The notes under the pieces are model-generated. The model saw nothing but the letters and a program-made list of their open reading frames with translations. It was not told the DNA's origin and did no database searches. The translations under genes were made by a program, and so were the position numbers. Below are positions 45,255 through 55,690 of a DNA stretch of 64,000 nucleotides, piece by piece (the stretch's first letter is position 1; each line of letters opens with the position of its first letter). Location of the stretch: contig BSYO01000009.1 in assembly GCA_033239525.1 (NCBI GenBank), positions 13,103,299 to 13,167,298 of the forward strand. Direction: 5' to 3'. Source of the stretch: Nepenthes gracilis (Eukaryota; Streptophyta; Magnoliopsida; Caryophyllales; Nepenthaceae).

Positions 45255-46193
45255 TATAGTGTTTTATCTTGCAACAGTGGACTGTTACTTTGCACACCAA
45301 CAGCAACTGCTTACCCAGAATGTTTCTATATTATCAATCCAGTACTTAATACCTGGCATATAGTGCCAATTTCTGAGGACTTGTAATATTTATTTTAAGA
45401 AGATTCTTATACAGAATATGGACATGGACTTATTTTTGAATATGGCATTGATATTGGCAAATTTTTCCATGATGGATTACTACTCTACTTTAGCACAAAA
45501 GGAATCAACGGTTTTTCTGATTGTATCCAAACATGGAAGGACTATTACAATTTTCAACCAGATCCTTCAAATGGCTCATGGCTTCCTTGACAAGATATTT
45601 ATGTTTTTCTACCATCATACGAATTATATTTATTATGTGATCATTATCAAACAGAACCAAGTATTCTTGTTATCAAGCTAACAAATAGTACCGCCATAGA
45701 TATTCAACTTCCCTCGCAAATATAGATCTCTTCAGATATGAGTAGTTATGGTCTTCATATCTATAAATGGCAAACACATTCCACTCATCCTCCTACTATT
45801 GCTCTCATGGAATTTACTCCACAACAGTACATTATTATCTGGATCCTAAAATTACCTTTCTGGATTCAAATTCTTAACAAAACAGTCCAACACCTTATTA
45901 TTTATGAATTTAATCCAATCCTTACTGGATTCCTTATCAACAATGGACATTGGCTTATTTTCATAACAGCCCGTTATCTCTACCGATATAATTTATTAAC
46001 CCAAACACCAGCCCAATGTCTTGGCCCACATCATCTCTTTGGCCCATGGGACTCTCCTCTGTTCTGTGCATCCCGTGTAAATATTTTTCCCTTTACAAGT
46101 ACATTCCGCTGTCAAAATATATATATATATTTCGCAGCCTGTAACCTTCAATTATGTAAAAGCAGCAAAAAAGATGATCAGACGTTAGTGTAG
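45255..46193 (+). pseudogene. EPRV-linked F-box ORF, 3' part
   Basis: Continues the 36,197 ORF directly after the LINE duplication, in one frame to the stop at 46,191-46,193, with in-frame stops at 45,384, 45,396, 45,588 and 45,726 but no frameshift. The start reads VLSCNSGLLLC and FYIINPVLNTWHIVPI, which resembles the first blades of plant F-box-associated domains (S-x-N-G-L-L-x-C...Y-x-x-N-P-x-x-x-x-W). The remainder is hydrophobic and beta-rich (for example LIFEYGIDIGKFFHDGLLLY). Together with the 5' part the ORF would be about 417 codons, the usual length of plant F-box/FBA proteins. Its end abuts the viral intergenic region, so it sits between pol and promoter, where several caulimovirids have their last gene. 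Confidence 0.6.
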
Positions 46194-46500
46194 ACATTCA
46201 AAATCTTTGACATGCAATTATGAAGCGTACTATGCATGAAAATTAAAATTTCAAAGCGTTCATATTATGCAGACACTATGCAGTACTATTTATCAAATTG
46301 ACCAAAGAAATTAACAGAATTGTCTTAATCAAAGGATGACTGATGATCAAATATGAGGACAAATTCGTCATTACGGATGACAAGACGCAAAATCGAATTG
46401 ATTCCTGGAAATTATGATGCTGATTATTAATGGTTCAGATCCTACTCAATTATTTCAACAATCAACGATGTAAAACATTCAAGGACGTCTATTTAAAGGA
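46165..46500 (+). promoter_or_regulatory. EPRV intergenic region and promoter, plus-strand copy
   Basis: Starts near GCAAAAAAGATGATCAGAC (46,164), as in the other two copies. At 46,366-46,384 it has CGTCATTACGGATGACAAG, close in layout to the as-1 element of the CaMV 35S promoter (two TGACG-like motifs about 12 bp apart, one inverted here). A TATA-like TATTTAAA lies at 46,490-46,497, about 105 bp downstream. The leader follows. Promoter activity is inference from layout. Confidence 0.7.
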
Positions 46501-46755
46501 TTTCTCCTGTCACTTGAAGGCAGAGGCAGAAGAGGAGTGAAGTTAGCCAGGAAAACCAGAGCAAAACAAAAATCCTTTCTAAAGCCTTTCTTATTTTCTT
46601 TGTAAATTTTCATTTCCTTTCTTTGTACCAACTTTCGAAGTATGTAATCAACTTTCATCAATCAAAATCCAGCCGTTTAATTCAGCCTTATTCGGTATTA
46701 ATTCTGTTCTTCTCTAGTTTACGTGTTGTTTTATGATCTTTGAAATACGATCTTG
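46501..46755 (+). other. EPRV leader, plus-strand copy
   Basis: Matches the central leader (31,800-31,545, minus). It stops at GATCTTGCAT, a few bases before where the primer site would lie, and joins an unrelated viral piece. From 46,525 on it belongs to the right arm of the inverted repeat. Confidence 0.75.
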
Positions 46756-46819
46756 CATGAGTCCTTCTGTCAATGGAGTAGAAATCTTTATCCCATAAAA
46801 TATGTATTATAAATTTGGC

Positions 46820-47180
46820 TTTTTTAATTTCAGAAAATATTCTCTTTTAATATCGGGATCTTCTATTTTGTCAATAACATCAAGTAAAATTCTTTGTCAT
46901 CTTGTGTTCGTAACATATTAATTTATAATTTACAATTGCATAAATTTTGTTCTAAATCTAAATTTTCATTTTCTGATTCATCAATAGAAATTGAAGAACT
47001 TGATTGTATATTATTTAAATTATTTTCTTCTTAGCTTGTATTTTCATTAGATTCTTCATCACTAAGTAATAAAGTGGTTGGATTATTGCATAATTGTTCA
47101 ATATCTTTAAAAATTTCATAAATCTTTTTCTTTAATTTACATTGATTGGCCGTATGACCTAGTCGTTTACATTTCTAACA
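46820..47180 (-). pseudogene. EPRV zinc-knuckle fragment, right arm copy
   Basis: Mirror of 26,601-26,990. On the minus strand the knuckle region reads (stop)KCKRLGHTANQC, with the tryptophan codon replaced by a stop as in the left arm. This shows the damage predates the duplication. Confidence 0.8.
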
Positions 47181-47639
47181 ACAAACACCCAACAAATACA
47201 AATAAATATAAAGGACGGATTGTATCCATGAAGAGTCTAATGCCTTAGAGACATAAAAGAAAATATAATGTCTCGATGCATTAGTCAACTATCTGGAGTA
47301 ACTATCCTAAAAACAATGTTTATATAATCTACAAAATAATTTCTCTTCAACACTCAAAGAAAATAACTACTAACATGTTAGATCCTCTCCATATGACATT
47401 ATGTATCAAATGAAAGATTCTCCATTAGCAACTTGAATTCGGCTCCGAACTAGAGTCAATAAAAGTAAGGATTAGCAAAATACTTAGCAAATGGTAATAG
47501 TCAATAACTTATGATAAGCAATAATCAACTGCGATAATAATATTAAGATATATAAAAACAACAATAACAATAATAATAATAACAATAACAATAATAACAA
47601 TAATAATAATAATAATAATAATAAGTTTAACAATCAGCT
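47181..47639. other. Unassigned arm DNA with ATA microsatellite
   Basis: Mirror of 26,190-26,600. It contains an AAC/AAT trinucleotide run at about 47,553-47,622, longer in pure AAT than in the left arm. No gene seen. Confidence 0.6.
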
Positions 47640-48080
47640 CTATTGAGACTCTATAACTTATTGCAACTATAACTCAAAAGTAACAGCAGGAATAAGTTTC
47701 ACTAGACTTATATATTATGAAGAGATAAGATTTTATAGAATTCAGATCTCATCAATAATAGTAGGGATCCCTTGAATCCAAACATTATAAGAAAGATAGA
47801 AATTTTCTGGGTTCAAATTAGTACAAATGACCTACATACTCTAAATTTGAATAACAATATAATGTTATGGTTTCACATGGTTCGAATCTCATTAAATCTA
47901 ACTCATAAATTCTACTAAATACTACTTATATATTCTACTGAATTTCAAATTCAAAAGGTATCAATAATAATGAGATATCATAAAAATTTTCTAAATCTTG
48001 TTATACTACTATGAATTAAAGGCCACGTATTTACGGTCCAACGATTAAATAACTATATAAAGTAACTGATATTCATAAAT
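47640..48080 (-). repeat. ~440-bp direct repeat, mirrored copy
   Basis: Reverse complement of 25,740-26,180; its partner is at 50,840-51,270. Confidence 0.75.
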
Positions 48081-48114
48081 TTGACATATGATTAACTCAA
48101 TGCTCTTCTAATAC

Positions 48115-48329
48115 TGTGTGTAATATCTTAAATTTTTATCCGATTTAATTGATATTATTTATTATTTTTTAGGTAATATGGGTGTGATAAAAATTAATTA
48201 ACTATTGTGAGATTTTGAGGAATAATCAAAATTGTGTAGTGGTGCTCGGAGCATGCTTGTACCGTTATCCGAGTATCGATTTAGATTTTGGAATAAAAGA
48301 AACATAAAAATAGAAAATATAAATATAAA

Positions 48330-48392
<63 letters not shown>

Positions 48393-50835
48393 GAAGGAAT
48401 TGGGGTCGGGGAGAGAGAAAAACAGGGAAGAAAAGAGGAGAGAGAGAGGAAGAATTTGTGGGGAAGAAGGAGGCAGCGGGAGCTGCAACAACATCAGCCG
48501 AAGGAAATCGATGCTAGATAAAGGAAGTCCAGTGAAGTCTCTCTATAATTCAATCTCTATTTTGTGTGATGGTGCGAGAGGAAGGAGAAGTCTCAAGGCA
48601 AAGGAGGAGTCGCCATCGTTGCCAGAGAAGATCGGTGAAATTGAGGCAAGTAAATCATTTCATTTTCTTTGTGAATGTTGATGTTGGGTTACATGTACTG
48701 ATTTTGGGAGAAATCAGGTGAATTGGGAGAAAATGGGGCAAAGAGGCGGTGCAAACGGCAACGGGTTGTGCAGAGGAGAGAGAAACGACGGCAATGTGCG
48801 ACGAGAGTGGCGCTGTATGGTTGGGTTGTCGACGGTGGCGGCACATGGAGGAGGCCATGTGCTGGTGGTCGACAACGGCGTGTGGAGAGGGACGCGCACG
48901 AGAGAGAAAAAACGACGCAAAGGAGAGAGGTGACAGAGCAGCAACATCAGTGCCGGTGAGGTGACACCACGAAGGCTGGCGACGGCTGTACGGGGTGGTG
49001 GCAGATTGGGGCGGCGGTGTTGAGCAGCGGTGGCAGCGACAGAAGTCGCTATAGGAGAGAGAAAGGGGCAAAGCCGTAGGTGATGCACTGGCAGAGAGAG
49101 AAGCGCCCGATTCGAGTACTTCAAGATATTCTTTCTTCAGATCTACGAAGTATAAAGTTGAGGCAAGTATCCTCTAACCTTATCTTTGGCCTGATTTCGT
49201 GACTGATAATATTTGACTACTATTTGAAGATTTTACTAATATACATGTTATTTTTATATACCCTATCTGTTTATTCTGTACATATACATATGTTTTACCG
49301 GTTGTTAAGTAATTTTATATTGTTATTCGAAGTTTGGGGGATTAAATGTATAATGAATTATATATTATTTTTTAGTATTTGGTTCCCATTTTATATCGAC
49401 AAATATGCCCAAAATTTCTACATAATTGGAATTTGAGAATTATGATTTATGGTCTATTTATGTTAAAGTTTATGATTATCTATATATTTGCTTTTTATGA
49501 AAAAACATATGTTCAAGACTAAGATTTAAATCCATATGAATATAAAAATATATATCTGTACAAGCTCAAAGAAATTTAAAATATGTATATGTATTCTCAA
49601 GAATATGAAATTATAAATCTGTATCAAAAATTAAAATTCTATAAGTTGTTATTTGTTTTGGTATTTTCTCCTGGAGTGAGAAAATCAAGAAAAAAGGACA
49701 CGAATATTTGCGTAGAGTTCCAATATGAAATATGAAAAAAAATTAAGAAATTGGATTAATAATTTTTATTTCAAATGATAGTAATCCTTGGCATGTCTTA
49801 GGATATTATAATATAGATCATTGTCTGAATATGTATCACTATGCAATTTAAGTCCCGTCTACCGGGAGATAATAGGTAGCATTATCCTGCTCTCGGGATA
49901 TAAATAAGGAGGATATGACTTTTGATTATGTGGATTGAATACAATCCAAATATCAATCAAATACTCCATTAGTTGGTAAATCCTACGAGCCCTGATTTCT
50001 AAATAATAAAAGAATTTCTACATATTTTAGAATCTAAAGGAATCAGATTTAAAATATGAAAAAATTAAATATGTTTCGAAAATACTATTTGATCATGTTT
50101 TATGTTATATATGCATTATAATCTTATTTTGTTCATTCAATTTATTTTAAAGTATACTGTATTTATTCTTTGTTTATATTTATACTTTATTGAGTATTTG
50201 ACTTATTTTCTTGTTATTTTTACTAACTTTCAGATGAACAGGTGATGCAGGAGTTCTTGCCCAACGTGCTAGATCAAAAATTTAGAAGAGTTTAGGCTTG
50301 TTGGTTCTGATATTTAGGTATTGTTGTATTTGGATAGATTTTGATCGTTTTGCTTATTGTGGATTAGTTAATTTGGTTTTCGAACATGGTTTTTATTGTA
50401 TTATAGATTTTCAGGCAGTATTATTAGCCCGTGTGGTATTTTCTTATGTCCGAAACTGTTGATATTATGTTTAATCATAGACATGATTATTATTTTATAC
50501 TGGATTATTTTATGAAAGTTAAATAGGATGTTTCACATTGTGCAGGTTTAATGAAGTTTGTTAGGGATGTATTTTTGCTTCCACGATTTTATTAGATGTG
50601 TATGTTTATATTGGATTGATATTTTTGCAGGCATCTTTTCTTACTAAAGGTCCAACATTGTATTTTTGGGTTAGTGTCGGAGCCACCGATATTGTAACAT
50701 GATTTTGGATCCTATACATGTTTGATCTATTTATATATGGTGGTTTATTGTGATTTGTATTTAGTTATTAACGGACGTTATATTTAGATGGTGATTAGTT
50801 TATCTGGTTTGTCTTAGTGTGACATCTTAATATTA
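48115..50835 (+). mobile_element. LTR B, right arm copy
   Basis: Mirror of 22,985-25,690. It starts TGTGTGTAATATCTTAAATT near 48,115, has an AAT microsatellite at 48,340-48,390, a GA-rich stretch at 48,400-48,460 and a GC-rich part to about 49,110. The remaining 1.7 kb is AT-rich. The frame 48,232-48,681 is mostly poly-I, K and R from simple repeats and is not supported as a gene. Confidence 0.7.
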
Positions 50836-50839
50836 CAAA

Positions 50840-51270
50840 ACTCTATCTAAAATTCTATAACTTATTGTAACTATAACTCAAAAGTAATTATAGGAATAAG
50901 TTTCAATAGACCTACATATTATGAATATAAAAGATTCTATAGAATTCGGATTTCATCAATAGTAGATAAATATCCATTGAATCTAAATATCATAAGAAAG
51001 ATAGAGATTTTTTGGGTTCAAACCATCACAAATGATCTAAATACTCTAAATCTAAATAACAATATAACATTATGGTTCACATAATTCAAATCTTATTGAA
51101 TCTAACTCAAAAATTCTACTAAATATAACTCATAAATTTTACTGAATTTTGAATTTAAAAGGTATCAGTAATAATGAGCTATCATAAAAATCTTCTAAAT
51201 CTTATTCTACTACTATGAATTAAAGGCTACATATTCACACCCCAATAGTTGAATAACCATATGAGGCAGC
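50840..51270 (-). repeat. ~440-bp direct repeat, mirrored copy
   Basis: Reverse complement of 22,550-22,984. Confidence 0.75.
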
Positions 51271-51899
51271 TTGTCAAGAATCTGAATCAAGTAGGCCAAA
51301 TTTATAATTAATTAAATTCTAATAAATAATTATTTAAATCTCAAATTCGAGTGTGACAAACCAAGCATACATAAGACCCAAATATAATTTATATAAAATC
51401 TTATAGGACAGCCGTCTGGATAATATAAATATGATCTACTACAACTAGTCATAAAGGGAATATCCAAAAAATATACATCAACTCATTTATGAATGCCGTA
51501 AATCCAACAAATCTTAGTCCAATGACCTACATTTGACCAACTCTAAAATCCAAAGATAGCCCAACCAATGAAATTCACAAAATTGTTATACAACCGGTGT
51601 CATCTATCTAAATAAATATGATACCCACTGGAGAATCTAATGCCACGTTGGATCTCACCTGCTCTTGCAATATGACTCGATCCTCTACTCTAAATGGGCA
51701 AAATTTAAAATATGAGCCAAAAGTTTAACAAGTATCATATATAAAAATAAGTGTATCCAATAAATCAGAGGGATGGTCTAAAATTAAATATCAAATTAGA
51801 TGACAAATATAAATCTAAATCACCGATATCAAAAATCCAAAAGAGAATCCAATATCAAAATCTGATGGTAATCTCGGACTTAAAACATATATCAAATTT
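51271..51899. other. AT-rich arm DNA, no gene seen
   Basis: Mirror of about 21,915-22,549. It ends at the CAAAC duplication of the LARD element. Confidence 0.7.
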
Positions 51900-51904
51900 C
51901 AAAC
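51900..51904. other. Target site duplication CAAAC, left copy
   Basis: Repeated at 58,874-58,878. The left arm has one copy (as GTTTG, near 21,909-21,913). Confidence 0.93.
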
Positions 51905-52197
51905 TGTTGCGTCCCGGGTCCGCGGTTGCCATACGGATTAGGGAGCCTTCAGATTACTAAGCACGCGGCGGCGTCAGGTGAAGGGTCCGGTCTCCGTAAC
52001 TCTTAACCTGGACCTGCACAACACAAATAACAAATAAGAGGTCAGAGGCAGACCGGGGGTTGTCCCCCACCGACACTCCGACGCTCAAGTCAGATATCTT
52101 CCGCAATAAACGGAGGAATGCATGCGTAAGATGTGAGAATGAGGGGAGTGTGAGAGGGATGTGATTGGAGGCATGAGCTCCATGGATGCGCCCGTGG

Positions 52198-52211
52198 AGA
52201 GCGGCTTACTC
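52198..52211. other. Target duplication of the short insertion in the LARD LTR, left copy
   Basis: AGAGCGGCTTACTC is repeated at 52,522-52,535. The right LTR has it once, at about 57,592-57,605: a perfect empty site. Confidence 0.95.
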
Positions 52212-52521
52212 TTTTTTTTTGGTAAGTAAGGTGAGATTAAAATAAACAAAATTTACAATACGATATTCTAGCTCCAAGTGTTTTGCCGACTTAGAGGTAG
52301 AACAACACGCTAGGGCATACCCCGAGCATTATCATGATCCAAATCATGAAAAACAAACAAAAAATTAAATAGCAAAACACATCTAGATGAATAGTGCAAT
52401 TGCCTTCAGTGTGGAAATGGCCAAGTCGACATCCATAGCATGATATTATCTACATATTCCACGAACGAGAGCCAAAAACAAACCAGAGGAGCAAAGTAGC
52501 TCTGATACCGGACAGTATTAA
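52212..52521 (-). mobile_element. Short non-LTR element (SINE-like) with the LINE tail
   Basis: 310 bp, minus orientation. On the minus strand the 5' end starts near TACTGTCCGGTATCAGAGCT; GGTATCAGAGC-type heads occur in plant SINEs and resemble tRNA-Met-derived sequence. The 3' ~130 bp match the LINE end: GCTCGGGGTATGCCCTAGCG, a 14-bp stem-loop with one mismatch, then an A-run. The head differs from the element at 41,936-42,214. The insertion is younger than the LARD, whose other LTR lacks it. Confidence 0.82.
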
Positions 52522-53808
52522 AGAGCGGCTTACTCGTGCGCCCGCAGAAGGCGGCTTAGAGGAAATCCCTCTTGGGGGTGCACCCGCTGAGGACGACTTA
52601 GAGATGCACCCGTAGAGGGGTGACTTAGAGATGCGCCCGTAGAGTGACGGCTTGGGGGTGCGCCCGCGAAGGGCAGCTTAGAGAAGTCCCTGCTTCTGGG
52701 TCAGACGGCGTGCCCATGAGCCTCGCTGATATTTGGAGGCTTAGCATGCATGGAGATATTAGGCTCTGTCTGCCCGGGTTATACTGGCGGGCTGCTAAAT
52801 ACGGACTTGCCCATTTGGCCTGAGCAAGCTGAATAGGACCCATGCAGTTAACATCAGCAGGATATTACCTCGGGATAACTGCGTAGTTCGTGCGGACGAA
52901 CACCAGGGTGAGTGCTCTGTACTCTACCGACTGAGGTACTTCTTCTTCGTACTGATGGGCGTCCATTGTTGGAGCAGATGAGCGTCAGGGAAAGCCTTCG
53001 GGCTCTGCCTCCTTGAGGAGCTCTGGGTGTGATTCTGGCACAGATCTGGCTGCTATTTGGGCGAGTTTCATGCTTCCGTTTCCGCCGCGGTTTGGGAGGA
53101 ATGGCTGAGCGCCATTCTCGAAAGAACCCAAACCCTGCCTTGGCTTTGGCTCGAGCTGAGCAGCCGAACGCCCTGGGAGGAAGTTCGTGGAACCTTGTTA
53201 CAGGGAAGCTCTGTATTGCACCGACTAAAAGGGGGAATTGTAGGATTTGGTGGCCGGGACCGCTGAGTGCTCCGTTTGGGTCAGGAACGGAGGAGATGTG
53301 CCGGTCGCCATGGACAGCGAGCTTTGGGCTCCATCTAGCGCCGATTTGAGAGGGAATCGTTGAGTGCCATCGGTGGGAAAGCTCTGCACCTTATTCTTTG
53401 GAAACAACGGCAGTGGGAGAGCTTTAGGTCATCGACGGAAAGGGTTCCGTGGTTTTCCTGGCTCACCGACGGCTAAATCGAGCTCGTTCTCCTCTCTACC
53501 GAGTTTCCTTCTTCTTCTTTTCACGAAGATGAGGACAGAGAGAGAGAGAGTCCCTGACTCGGCCGAAAACGGAGGCCCGGACTGGAGAGTCAGGAAAAGT
53601 GGTTTTTACCTCTGCTTTTTCTTCCCCCCTTTCCTGTGCAAGGGCTGGTCCTTTTATCGGGAAGGGGATGAATGTTTTCCCTCCAAAATGGGCCCAAAAT
53701 TTCCCACCAAGAATAATCTTCCCGCCAAGACGGAAATATTTCCCGCCTTAGCGAGACTTCTTCGGTACGCCTTTGGTTTCGGGTTGGCCCGCAATACCGG
53801 ACCCAACA

Positions 53809-53825
53809 CTAGCCCCCCATGCAGA
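53809..53825 (-). other. Polypurine tract of the LARD
   Basis: On the minus strand GCATGGGGGGCTAG lies directly before the LTR start TGTTGGGTCC. Confidence 0.7.
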
Positions 53826-54311
53826 GTGGTTGAAAATTTCAACCCTCGGCATGTAATGAGGGGATGGTGCTACGCTGGTTGTCATGCGTATTCTTTTTCC
53901 GGACGGCTTCTGATCTTCACATTGCTAGGCATGCCAGGTGTCTCGACAACTTTTGTTTGGCAATCATGATGTATAGATGATGGGACCTCTTACTTTTCGA
54001 GAGGACGGTGGGTCTCCTGTAAGGTGGGTACCCCATGGCTCTGGGATGACCCGGAGATGGAACGCTCATTAATGCTGGGTAGGCATCCTATTAGGTAACA
54101 CCTGGTCATCTTCAACGTTGAGTGCTCCTGGCTGAATGGCGAACTGAGGACCTCCGTGCTGAGGAGCGGAGGCTATTCCTGGACGCGGAAGAGCTGAGGC
54201 TGCACCTTGACACTGAGGAGCGGAGGGTGGCACTTCGATGGTGCAGAGAGAGGAGCACGGAGGAATGAGCATCTCCGTACTGATGAGTGGAGGGCGGCGT
54301 CTCAACTCTCA
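53826..54311. other. LARD internal DNA before the tandem array
   Basis: No gene seen. From about 54,125 there are imperfect units with the text CTGAGGAGCGGAGG and CACTGAGGAGCGGAGG, probably diverged relatives of the array that follows. Confidence 0.5.
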
Positions 54312-54936
54312 AGAGTGAGGGAGCCTCACAACGGGATGATCGGAGGGCAGCGCCTCAACGCTCGAGAACGAGGGCGCCTCACAACGCGATGATCGGAGGG
54401 CAGCGCCTCAACACTCAGGAGCGAGGGCGCCTCACAATGCGATGATCGGTGGGCAGCGCCTCAACGCTCGGGGACGAGGGCGCCTCACAATGCGATGATC
54501 GGTGGGCAGCGCCTCAACGCTCGAGAACGAGGGCACCTCACAACGCGATGATCGGAGAGCAGCGCCTCAACGCTCGGGAGCGAGGGCACCTCACAACGCG
54601 ATGATTGGAGGGCAGCGCCTCAACGCTCGAGAGCGAGGGCACCTCACAACGCGATAATCAGAGGGCAGCGCCTCAACGCTCGGGGACGAGGGCGCCTCAC
54701 AACGAGATGATCGGTGGGCAGTGCCTCAACGCTCGAGAATGAGGGTGCCTCACAACGCAATGATCGGAGGGCAACGCCTCAACGCTCAAGAGCGAGGGCG
54801 CCTCACAACGCGATGATCGTTGGGCAGCGCCTCAACGCTTTAAAATGAGGGCTCCTCACAACGCGATGATCAGTGGGCAGCGCCTCAACGCTAGAGAACG
54901 AGGGCGCCTCACAACGTGATGATCAGTGGGCAGGGG
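54312..54936 (+). repeat. 53-bp tandem repeat array (~12 units)
   Basis: Units have the consensus start GCCTCACAACGCGATGATCG, then GAGGGCAGCGCCTCAACGCT and CGAGAACGAGGGC (53 bp). Twelve units follow without spacers, differing by a few bases each. Because there are no unique spacers and whole units drift, this is a minisatellite and not a CRISPR array. The last units run into the start of the ORF at 54,926. Confidence 0.88.
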
Positions 54937-55690
54937 GCCTGTGGAGCCAACTGTGATCTTTGTGGAGCCCATTTTGGAGTACAGGGTCCTCGATGGCATG
55001 GCTCCATCTCTGGAGGAAGGGGTCACGCTTGCCGCTGATCTGGTCCAAGCTAGCGAGAGGGCTGCCGGGTCGTCCTCGTGGCGGAAGCCTCCGAGCGCTC
55101 CTACGGCCGCCACCCTTCCAGCCAGATCGCCTCCAACGGGCGAAGGAGAGGAACCTCAGGGAGAGGATCTGCCGGGTGATCTCACACACTCTCCGAGCGC
55201 TGCTCCTACTCAAGTATGGTTGCTTCAGTCTGGCCTTTCTTTACTGTTGCATGCTTTGGGAGTGCTTCTGACGTCGCTTCTTATGCAGGCTTCCGGTGAT
55301 GCCGATCCCTTCGATGAGTTGACCGCCCTCTTCCATGAGGGCTTGCAGCAGGTCATCCCTCGTGCAAGGGCCCGGGTCGCCTCTCTCCAAGAGGAGAACG
55401 AACGCTTGCAGCAGAGGGTGGCGCAACTGGAAGCCCTACTCGTTGCCAAGGAGGATGATAACGCACGGATGGTCAGAGACATGGTTGGTTGGCTTTCTCA
55501 GTCGGAATCGCGGCTTGCGTTGGAGACTCAGTATTGGGACGGCATCTGCCTGTGCCGCAGGATTGCTTCCTTGGTAGCTCCCCACGTTCCGGAAGGAGTC
55601 TTTCATCCGGGGAATGCCAGGATCTGGGAGGCATCTCGCCTAAAGAACTTCCGCGAGGAGGCCGCTCCGTCCTATCTACCCGAATAGTCT
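54926..55690 (+). CDS. Antisense coiled-coil ORF of the LARD (Tat-type extra ORF)
   Basis: A 253-codon frame on the strand opposite to the element. The N-terminal half is proline/serine/alanine-rich (WRKPPSAPTAATLPARSPP). Residues ~125-170 form a clear coiled coil with heptads: RVASLQEENERLQQRVAQLE and ALLVAKEDDNARM. The C-terminal part has a W-rich, basic end (RIWEASRLKNFREE, with GNA before it). A likely intron, GTATGG...TTATGCAG, lies at 55,214-55,288 with a CTGAC branch-like sequence. It is 75 nt long, so the frame is open with or without splicing. Tat-lineage elements often carry an antisense extra ORF near the 3' LTR, some related to the plant 'putative gypsy type transposon' family; this looks like its C-terminal part. 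The start is uncertain, possibly upstream of the tandem array. Confidence 0.55.

Larger units (their letters stand above)
51905..53808 (-). repeat. LARD LTR, left (3' LTR), with short insertion
   Basis: 1,904 bp, or about 1,580 bp without the insertion at 52,212-52,521 and its duplication. It contains a decayed minisatellite of ~33-bp units with GCGCCCGYRGAGGGCGGCTT-like text at 52,530-52,690. The frames 53,029-53,349 and 53,364-53,969 are repeated in the right LTR only with breaks, so I do not call them genes. Confidence 0.88.

Noticed and set aside
36197..46193. F-box ORF as an ordinary host F-box gene
   Set aside because: Considered seriously, but the ATG lies in the viral pol end and the ORF stops at the viral promoter region with no host flank. 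Kept as viral-linked, with the host origin as the alternative.
48232..48681. 149-codon frame beginning in LTR B
   Set aside because: A large part is poly-isoleucine and arginine/glutamate from AAT and GA repeats.
53029..53969. Frames of 106 and 201 codons in the LARD LTR
   Set aside because: The second LTR carries the same region with different frame breaks, and no domain is seen.
54312..54936. Regular repeat array that could look like a CRISPR array
   Set aside because: There are no unique spacers; whole 53-bp units are tandem and drift together. The genome is a plant.
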